From contig CM043964.1 in NCBI GenBank assembly GCA_014529385.2, positions 138,408,529-138,472,528 of the forward strand: a stretch of 64,000 nt of DNA, read 5' to 3'. The position numbers and the translations under genes are program-made. This stretch comes from Adiantum capillus-veneris. Lineage: Eukaryota > Streptophyta > Polypodiopsida > Polypodiales > Pteridaceae. The notes beneath the pieces are model-generated. The model had not been told where the DNA came from. It did no database searches and saw nothing but the letters and a program-made list of their open reading frames with translations. Of this stretch, positions 56,561-64,000 are shown one piece after another; position 1 is the stretch's first letter, and every line of letters starts with the position of its first letter.

Positions 56561-57950
56561 GTGTGAAATTCTTCCCAAACAAACCTTTTACCTTTCCTTA
56601 GCAATTGATACAAGACCTTTGCAACATGAGCAAAGTGTGGCAGCCAAATAAGATAGAACACACGTGCACCCAATAATCGACGAACTTCAGTAACCAAAGA
56701 GCATGTTTCCTTCATCTTCTGGATAGCTTCAACTTTTGCTGGACTCGGCCTTCTACCCTCAAGACTGCACATATGTCCCACAATTAAGACCTCCTTAGCA
56801 CCAAAATTTGATTTTTGACCTGAAAGTGTTAAGTTAACTTCTTCAAGCCTCGATAAAATAGCATCACATTCAGCAATATGTTGAGCAACAAACTGCCAAC
56901 ACCCTCTCTGATCTTTTACCTCGTATTTGGATCCTTCTTCACATCCTTTAATTGGTAGATCATCAATGAAAGGCATAGTAACATGTGGGATAAAGTCCCT
57001 TAATACTTTATTCATGCCATATGAGCTACAAAATTAGTAGCACCCTGTGGCAGAGTGCACATCCTTACCAAACCAAGAGGAGTACGCATTGTAGTAAGAT
57101 CCCTGCTCTCCAAAGCTAGCTGGAATTGATCATATCCAGAATAAAGATCACCCATGGAGTAAGTAGATCTACCTGCAAAGGCCTCAACAAATTCATCCAC
57201 AATTGGGCCAGTACCCACATTGCGGATTGTTACCTTATTAACCGGTTGCATATCCTGAATGAACCTTGATGTACCGTTTTTCTTCGGAGCAGTAAACCAT
57301 CGATTAGAATATGGTGCACATGATGGCTCCAAAATTCCCATTTGAATCTTTTCATTAAGCAAATTGATAAGCTTTGGCAAGTGAGCTTTAGGAACTGGAA
57401 TAGGACGTAAGCTCCATGGCATGTGAGGAACAATGAAAATAACCGTAGGTGAAACAACACTTGGATCCATACACCCAATCTCACTCGGATCAAAAGTGAA
57501 AGCTTTACCATGTTTTTTGAGCATACCTTGAAAACACTTGATTTCCTCTTCGTTAATAAAACCATCTTCTCCAACCTTCAGCTGCTGCAATGTCTCCTTA
57601 GTAAATCTATGCCCTATATTCTTTGGATTCCTGAGTATAGGCTGTTGAGAAGCTTCTTTGATCACCCCATCACTTCCTTCTGGTAGCGGTGTAGCCACTG
57701 GTCTCACTTTCTTTGCAACAGTCTTGTACTTTGTCTCTACCTGTGCTTCAATCGCCTGACTAGAATCATCCTCAATATGCATAAGTGATTCATATATACC
57801 TAACTCATCATACATGTCCATTGAGTGGACCTTAAACATTTTTGTTCTGCTTTGTAACCCGTGTTGCCTGATCTCCTCAAGCTCTGATATAGTATCTACA
57901 TAAGACACCTCTTCAAAGATCCTTGAAATCACATCATCTGATTCAAGCAC
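56314..57950 (-). pseudogene. Reverse transcriptase of element C
   Basis: Two overlapping frames: 57012-57950 and 56314-57015. Blocks are PYSNRWFTAPKKNGTSRFIQ, STYSMGDLYSGYDQFQLALE (first Asp), TMRTPLGLVRMCTLPQGATN and, after a one-frame step, MPFIDDLPIKG (catalytic FIDD). The connection reads FYLIWLPHFAHVAKVLYQLL. The LPQGATN block replaces the MPFGLxNAPATF of ordinary plant gypsy elements, a strong lineage mark. Apart from the frame step the enzyme text is well preserved. Confidence 0.92.
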
Positions 57951-58930
57951 ATCACATCCCTGCAGTTCACTTTGGATACCTGAAACATACTATTTTCCCA
58001 CTTTGGCAAATCATTAATTTTTTTGAAAGATACTGAACCTTCAGATGTTAACCCCAAAAACCTTGAAGAGAAAGCTTCTCTTTGCAAGAACTTCTCCTCA
58101 CTTGTATCACCATAATCTCGCTTTATAGTGGCACTCCGAGAAAATCCTGTGTTCTTTGAACTCCTTGCACATCTTTGGCAATGGATGATCATGTAAAGTA
58201 TCCTTGTTCCTGGCATAACACATACAGCCAAGAATCGAACTTCTTTCTTACCATCTCGGCTTCGAACCCTGGCATAGGCTGAGCCATCATCCAGCACCTT
58301 GGTTTCCATCCACACAACCGTAATGTAGGGTTGCCCCAGAATTAATCCATAAGAGGAATGCTCCCTTATAAAGAAATTTTGCTCATCACAGACATCCCCT
58401 ACAGTTACCTTAACATTTGCACATACACCATAGAGGTCGCCTGGAAGCATGTTGGCAGCTCAAATCCGCCAACCATGGTCCACATCAATAGGCCATTTCC
58501 CCTTTTTGTGCAAGCTTTTTGCCATCAAATTTATCTCCGATCCATGATCTATTAGTGCTAAGATCGGTTCTTCAATGTCACCAAGCTTCACAATAGTTTC
58601 GGTTGTTGCCCTAGCCCAATGAGTCCTTGAAAAGTGACTCCTTGGTATACTTTCATTGTCTTCATCTTCATTAAAATGAACATGTCTTACCTCTGGTACA
58701 ATTGGGTTTGACACCACCACAAACCTCAACTCTTCTTCTTCAAGATCTGCCCAATATTCTTCATAATTATCCAAAATTGCTTCAATGTGCCGAACCGTCT
58801 GGCTCTTAATTGATTCTTGCTCCTGCTCACTTGGTATCTGCCGCTTTCTTTTGATAATATCAATAATCTCCTCGTGAAACTTGCGTTTGGCAATTCCCAA
58901 AATATCACCCAATGTGAGCTCCACTTTGCT
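57929..58930 (-). pseudogene. Protease region of element C
   Basis: Reads DIEEPILALIDHGSEINLMA, KSLHKKGKWPIDVDHGWRI, then MLPGDLYGVCANVKVTVGDV, HSSYGLILGQPYITVVWMET and DGSAYARVRSRDGKKEVRF. The active site is DHG where most gypsy elements have DSG or DTG; I believe DHG is normal for this lineage. A stop and frame change separate the two halves near 58455. Confidence 0.85.
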
Positions 58931-59399
58931 ATTTAGAATGTGCTCTTCAAAAACTTTCTATTAATATGTAGCTAATTCAATGTCACATTTAAACTTATAC
59001 AAGGGTCCCCTGGGTTTACCTTGCTTTTTATCCTTGGGTGCCTACTCCATAACCACTTCAGGAGCGAGCTTAGGAGTAGGACCTTCTTCTTTTTCGCTGT
59101 TGAATCTCGTTGTCCTTTTTGATGTCCCTGGAAATTCTTCATCTCTTTTTCGCTTTTCCTCCACCATAGTCTCATTAGCTTGAGACTTAGCAATGAATGC
59201 GTACACTGAGAGGGAATCCACTGGATCAGTCCACCCTGTGGTTTCTCGAATTGAATTCCCTACCTGTCGTAGCTTCCCATAAGTTACCTTTCTTGTTTCT
59301 GTTGTCTTCAAAGCATAAGGTCACAATTGACCCTTTGTACTTGCACCATCATCATCACCCTTTCCGCAAACCTGCAGCCCATATGTAGCTGCTTCCACA

Positions 59400-60480
59400 A
59401 GAGCAACATTATGCTGGATTTCTTCAACTAGCTTTTTCATGCCGCCCCTACCAAAGTTCAAGCGGAGCATCTCACTTGTTGCCCTAAGGTGAATCTTCTT
59501 GTCCTTCTAGAAAACCACGTTCTTTTTGTAAGCTTCATCAAATTCATCACATTCCTTAATATACCTGTGGTCTTCACTATCGCACCACATGCATCGATCC
59601 CAACCTTTGCGTGGAGGTTGCTGTCTAGGCTCAGAAGTAGACCCCTTTGCAGCTAACTCTTCAAATTTTACAGCTTTGAAATTCAAATTTAACTCTTGAA
59701 TACCTTTCACCAATTCATCAAGAACTGGCTCCTCCACTCTGGGTATTGCCGAGGTTGTTTTCTCTTTAGGTTCCTCTTCCACAACATCCATGATAGCATC
59801 CATGATCAGCTTATCAACTCTCATATGTCGTTTCACGATCATATTTACTGCTTCAATGACTATCTTCTAGTCAGATGTTAAGCCCAATTCACCTATTGAA
59901 TCCTCCAAAAACTGCACTAGACTCTTCTGAAGTCATGGATCAGCAGCCTGAATGAATAGTTCAACCTTCTGATCCTTCATTGAACGTTGCTCTGTCGAGG
60001 ACAATTGCTCAAATTTCTTTTCAAACTCCCGTAATAATTCTCGTGTAGATAAATTTTTGTTTTTCTTCTACACCCAGTTCATAAAGCTTTGTCTGGTTAC
60101 CCTTTGTGAATCCTCAAGAAAGTATTCCTCCTACAGTGCCTTCTTGAATTCCTGCCAATTCGGGCCTTGAACCGCCTGAATCTCTTTTATTCGGCTCCTA
60201 AGTTCTGGTACCGCAATTAAATGAAATCCTTCCACTGCATTCTGATCATCAATTCCATTATTTTCCATTGCCTTCTCATAGATATTGCAAAACTTGCTAA
60301 TATCCCGGCCTTCAAATCCTTGTAATTTATCTGTAATTGTGTGTCGAGCTTTACGAATCCTCTCTTGCAGATTATACTGCTGTTGGGCAGCCTATTGTTG
60401 TTGCATATATGCAGCAACTGCTGCATCATTTGCTGCATGGCTGCCTCTTGCTGTATCGACATCTTTCTCCACAAACACTT
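59400..60480 (-). pseudogene. Gag of element C
   Basis: Fragments in several frames. A Gln/Met-rich N-terminal stretch reads MSIQQEAAMQQMMQQLLHIC. A capsid-like part lies near 59880-60220. A zinc knuckle CMWCDSEDHRYIKEC (CX2CX4HX4C) lies near 59555-59600. Stops are frequent, so gag is the most decayed part of the element. Confidence 0.75.
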
Positions 60481-60493
60481 CTCACCCCGGCTC

Positions 60494-60513
60494 GTTTCAC
60501 GTCCGGTTCACCA
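60494..60513 (-). other. Primer-binding site of element C (non-Met)
   Basis: Four bases inside the 5' LTR the minus strand reads TGGTGAACCGGACGTGAAAC. It starts with TGG as expected for a tRNA 3'-CCA complement but differs from the tRNA-Met site used by A, B, D and E. I cannot name the tRNA. Confidence 0.7.
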
Positions 60514-61172
60514 AGAATGTCGGGGGATTTGTGTTCTAAAGGTGAGCCGGGAAGGCACGGGGCCTCTGGCTGTGAGAGGTGCAAGGAAGAGAGTTGCGGG
60601 AGACACAATTAATGGAGACAAAGCTTAAAACAGACAGTTTGTATCAAATACTGAAGATTGATAACCCAAAATGGAGAGTTAACATTATCACTGCTTAATC
60701 AAATACTAATTGTGGAGTTTAAGCTCCTTACATGGTTTAATATTCCTTAATGCTGGTGATAATAAAGAAAATCAAACTTCAGTAATGATGATAATGTCTA
60801 GTTCGATGATAACAGTACCAAATATGATCCTTTGCCTTATTTGGTCTGCCAAGCTTGCCTTGATCTTCTTCGTTTTCCCTCTGCTGCTTCAAGGTCGAGA
60901 GAGAGTTTGATTTTCTCTTTAGCTATGGCTATGGGAGCTTGGATTTGAGTAAGCTTAGCAGGCTTTGAATCAAGTTGGCTAGATGAAGCTTAGCTTAGGC
61001 TATGGAGTTTTTGCTTAGGAGCGGTTTTTGGAAATTTGGCTTAACTTCAAATTAGAATGGCTTATGCCAGCTTATCTTAGGGCTAGAATGGCCATAGAGG
61101 CTTGGATTCCGATTACAATGGCCATGTTGGTTTAGCATAGGATTAGACTAAAGCGACTTAGGAGTTTAGCCT

Positions 61173-61248
61173 AGGATTATGAAAGAAGATTAGGTTTATG
61201 AAAGAAGCTTAGGATTATGAAAGAAGATTAGGTTTATGAAAGAAACTT
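61173..61248. repeat. 38-bp minisatellite, 2 copies, in 5' LTR of C
   Basis: Same unit as 52936-53087, with two copies. Confidence 0.95.
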
Positions 61249-61439
61249 AGGATTAGGATTATGATGGGTGAAGGAAGGACTGAATTAGACTTGCATGCTT
61301 TGGATTACCATGGTTATGGAGGCTTGGATTAAGCAGACTATGAATCTTGGATTACCGAGCTTAGGATTATGATGGCTAAGGTGTTTCAAGCTTGTACAAG
61401 TGCCAAGAAGAGGGGAAAAGAGCCGCCTCCTCCTTTCTT

Positions 61440-61862
61440 TTATAACACCCGACTTTGGGAGCTGCATGCATAATTGCCTCTTCTATTTTCGGCCAACCCA
61501 TTAGCGATATCACTAATGGGCACAACCTTGATGATGTGGTAGTGGTGGAAATAACGCGCGCAAAAACTGGACGTAGTGTCTCCGAACGGAAGCGCCATGG
61601 CCTTGTAAGTGATTTTCATTCCATCACTGGCCTCAACCGAGCACTGTACTGCTCCTCGCAAGCTGCTCTTCCTCCCCTGTGCCCTCGCTGGCTGCCCTCG
61701 CCATCTCCTTCCTTCTTTTTCCCATTGTTCACACCCTTTTAACTTTAGAGTGGGCTTTTTGCCATAGTGGGGGGCCGGACTTTCATAGACTTTTAGGTTT
61801 CTTGGGCGATCAGCTTGACTTAGTCGGCGGTCATGCTTAGGTGCAAGCATAGGTGAATGCAT
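61440..61862 (-). CDS. ORF inside the 5' LTR of element C, function unknown
   Basis: Partner of 53264-53692, 140 residues, with scattered changes (for example MALPFGDTTSSFCARYFHHY against MALPFGATVAGFCTRYFLHY). It remains open despite substitutions and small indels. Function unknown; see the partner entry for the weak TM9-like resemblance. Confidence 0.35.
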   Translation of the reverse strand: MHSPMLAPKHDRRLSQADRPRNLKVYESPAPHYGKKPTLKLKGCEQWEKEGRRWRGQPARAQGRKSSLRGAVQCSVEASDGMKITYKAMALPFGDTTSSFCARYFHHYHIIKVVPISDIANGLAENRRGNYACSSQSRVL

Positions 61863-62175
61863 TTAGAGAAAAAACCTTCCCTTGCATCTGGAAAAGCATG
61901 TCAAGCTCTTATTGTACATTTCAAAACACACACCATTCGGCTTACATGTCGGTCATGGCATTGTAAAAAAAAAAGAGTGCTTTTGTAACGGCCCACATTT
62001 GGCATACATACCGGGCAATGCATTGACTTTAGCATGTATATTGGCCAACTTGAAAATACATTGCTAGTGGAGACGGACTTCGGTTGCCACCATACTTGGC
62101 ACATATATTGACCAAGGCATTGCCGTGATAAACTCATCGAGATGTTAATGAAGGCATCACATTTGGTGATTACAT
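61838..62175 (-). pseudogene. PPR-derived segment carried in the 5' LTR of C
   Basis: Same PPR-like antisense text as 53667-54010, including CACACCATTCGGCTTACATG and CATACTTGGCACATATATTG. Its presence in both LTRs means it was already part of the element before this insertion. Confidence 0.8.
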
Positions 62176-62765
62176 CACCCAAGGCATAACATTCTGCTCC
62201 GACGGCTCCATTTCCTTGAACCTGGTTGAAGCTCAAAAATTACCAGATGAACTTGACTGACCAAGGCGACCGGAGTGGTGCGGAACTAGCCCCCAGTCAA
62301 ACTTAAAGTGACCATAACTTGACAACCGGAACTCCTATTGACAAACTGAAAAGACCAACATGCTCCTGGAAGTGAGCACTTCAAGCCCATGCATTTATAT
62401 CATCTTTGACCCTTTATCAATAGCTACTTAATCCGGTATGGATCTGCTACTGACTCAACTTCAAACTAACATAACTTCTTATATTTAGCTCCAATTGACG
62501 AGCTGTAAAGACATGCCTGTAGTAGAGCACTTCAAGTACTACAACTCTGATGAATAAAATCCAATATATGACCACTTCAAGCATATTCACTGTTAGCATT
62601 ACCAAGACATCTTTTGGCCCTTAGAGCTGCATCTGGCATACTTTTAACTTAAAGTTTGCTTGTTAGCAAGCCCTTATTACTGCTGAATAATCATGTAGGA
62701 TTCAAATAAACCTGATTGGCATCCCTTTGGTCATTTTCTTGTCATGGAAGCGGAGCTGCATGACA

Positions 62766-63300
62766 GAGAGCTAGAACCAAAGGTTATGCATGAGGAAGAT
62801 GATATGAACACTTTCCTTGCTGGTGTCAAGGATATCAATGAGCAACTTATTTCTACAGGTAAAGTCATTTCAAATAGTTCCCTTGTGCAGATTGTTCTTG
62901 ATGCCTTACCAGATTCTTACCAGACTTTTGCTATACTTGGAGACTTATGACCCAAGGAAACCCTCAACTTGTCAAGTTTGATGCATTATGCACATTGCTG
63001 TTGCAAGAGTCACTTTCCAAAAAAAACAGGACTAGGCAGCGTGCAATTGAATAGACTTTTATTGCTTCTCAAAGAAAGGGTGGTAACAACAATGCAACCA
63101 CTTCTTATGGTTCTGCTGCGAGTGGCAAATTTTTTGTTCCTAATGCTTCTATTGGCAGCAATTCGTCTGGAAATTCTCGTGATAAGGGCAAAAAGAAGAT
63201 GCATTGCCATTATTGTAAAGCTAATGATCACTTGATCAAGCAGTGTCCTAAGTTGAAGGCCAAAGAGGCGAAGAAGAAAGAGGGTGGTTCCACTACAAAT
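62766..63300 (+). pseudogene. Copia gag of element D, C-terminal part with zinc knuckle
   Basis: Reads RELEPKVMHEEDDMNTFLAG, VKDINEQLISTGKVISNSSL and VQIVLDALPDSYQTF, then a frame change with a stop. The zinc knuckle CHYCKANDHLIKQC (CX2CX4HX4C) is at 63205-63246, followed by a KAKEAKKKEGG tail. This is the RNA-packaging end of a copia Gag. Confidence 0.9.
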
Positions 63301-63419
63301 ACTGGTTCCACTACAAATGCAGCCATTGTTGAGTCTTCTGTGAAAGGAGACTGTGATGCTGATGTTGATGCAGAATGGGTTTTTAGTGTAGAGTGCACTT
63401 ACAATCCTGCTGTCCATGA

Positions 63420-63804
63420 TGCATGCATGTTAGTTACTGCAGATTCACATGTGTGGTATTTCGACTGTGGTGCTACAAAGCACATTACCTTACATCGTGA
63501 ATTGTTAACCTCTCTCAAGTCTGTCCCTCATGGGAATTCAGTCACTTGTGCCAACAATGCCTCTTATCTGGTTCAGGGAGTTGGAAAGATTCTGTTTACT
63601 ATTGCAAATGGCAGTTCCTTCACACTTGTTGATGTACTTTATGTACCTGGGATCAAGAAGAATATTTTATCTGTATCCGCACTTGCTAGACTTGGACTTG
63701 TAGTCAAATTTGTGGATGACAGATGTACAGTTCATGATCTCAATTTTGGTGATGAAATTGTTGCATCTGGCCTTTTGTGCCGTGGACTATATAAGCTCAC
63801 TTTG
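63420..63804 (+). pseudogene. Copia protease of element D
   Basis: Reads VWYFDCGATKHITLHRELLT, VTCANNASYLVQGVGKILFT, FTLVDVLYVPGIKKNILSVS and LARLGLVVKFVDDRC. The retropepsin active site is DCG in place of DSG or DTG. The rest of the domain is well preserved. Confidence 0.88.
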
Positions 63805-64000
63805 TATGACAAGTGTGGAAAAATTTTTGCAAATGCAGTTGCAGATTCAAGAGCTGTTTTCGATGCAAAACTGTGGCATACACGTTTTGGGCATCTGAAT
63901 TTTGCCAGCTTGGTGCGTTTGCAAAAATCTCATATGGTTGCTTCTTTGCCGCCTCTTGAAGCACCTTTGAAACATGTTTGTGAAGGCTGTATTTTGGGTA
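63805..64000 (+). pseudogene. GAG-pre-integrase segment of element D (cut by window edge)
   Basis: Reads LWHTRFGHLNFASLVRLQKS and HVCEGCILG, the HHCC-type zinc-binding stretch before the copia integrase core. It continues past the window. Confidence 0.88.

Larger units (their letters stand above)
52277..62765 (-). mobile_element. Large Ty3/gypsy LTR retrotransposon C, nested in element D
   Basis: LTRs of 2321 bp (52277-54597) and 2248 bp (60518-62765) start TGTCGGGG and end GCAYGACA. The TGTCG/CGACA ends are inverted copies. The minus-strand interior runs gag, protease, RT, RNase H and integrase, with a PPT beside the left LTR and a non-Met PBS beside the right. The LTR length difference is almost fully explained by two extra 38-bp units in the left LTR. 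Flanking 5-mers (TGTGT and GAGAG) do not match, so I see no TSD. The polymerase text resembles a gypsy lineage I know mainly from fungi. Stops split gag and pol. Confidence 0.93.
60518..62765 (-). repeat. 5' LTR of element C
   Basis: Partner of 52277-54597 with scattered substitutions and two fewer 38-bp units. It ends GCATGACA, followed directly by element D gag. Confidence 0.94.
50857..64000 (+). mobile_element. Ty1/copia LTR retrotransposon D, interrupted by element C, runs off the right edge
   Basis: A 5' LTR (50857-51818) is followed by a tRNA-Met type PBS, the start of gag (to 52276), then a 10.5-kb gypsy insertion. The rest of gag, the protease and the GAG-pre-integrase region follow (62766-64000). 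Integrase, RT and the 3' LTR lie outside. The two gag halves fit: LYASPNEAKLALL before the insertion and RELEPKVMHEEDDMN after it. Stops are already present in gag, so the element is inactive. Confidence 0.85.

Overview
This window looks like nuclear DNA of a land plant, most likely a fern or other seed-free plant. The evidence is a dense scatter of PLS-class pentatricopeptide (PPR) gene fragments, plant-type histone H2B and COP9-signalosome (CSN5) retrocopies, and layered Ty3/gypsy and Ty1/copia LTR retrotransposons, mostly primed by initiator tRNA-Met. The species assignment is inference from protein style. I found no gene that looks intact: nearly every coding stretch is a retroelement ORF or a pseudogene.

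Layout. 1-1640: plus-strand PPR pseudogene with an internal ~840-bp duplication. 1741-15835: minus-strand PPR pseudogene split by two minus-strand LTR elements, A (1933-7685, gag-protease only, TSD CCCTT) and B (7723-14108, chromodomain gypsy, TSD CCCTG). 15836-24180: a LINE 3' part plus a CSN5 retrocopy, duplicated in tandem. The first CSN5 copy was later hit by copia element E (18273-22473, TSD AGACC); the second copy keeps the empty site. A 78-bp near-perfect palindrome follows at 24205-24282. 24780-29530: more PPR debris in both orientations and a DEAH-box helicase fragment joined to PPR sequence. 29531-32510: microsatellites and a gypsy RT remnant.

32520-43257 is the least ordinary part. 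A minus-strand DUF7869-type pseudogene (32520-35802) and an unrecognised plus-strand coding relic (41820-43257) point away from each other. Between them are two tandem arrays (35890-37250 and 39470-41760) that share a palindromic core of the form GGCTCRAACTY / RAGTTYGAGCC.

43300-50850: microsatellites, short tandem duplications built on palindromes, an H2B pseudogene, an FCP1/HAD-like fragment and three degraded gypsy pieces. 50857-64000: a plus-strand copia element D that leaves the window on the right. Its gag is split by a 10.5-kb minus-strand gypsy element C (52277-62765). Each 2.3-kb LTR of C carries PPR-derived sequence, and its polymerase resembles a lineage I associate with fungi.

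The region is best read as a retrotransposon graveyard with datable nesting (PPR hit by A and B; LINE-CSN5 duplicated, then hit by E; D hit by C), repeated capture and scattering of PPR sequence, and several dyad-containing tandem repeats. Boundaries backed by TG...CA ends, PBS, PPT and TSD are firm to a few bases; pseudogene boundaries are approximate.
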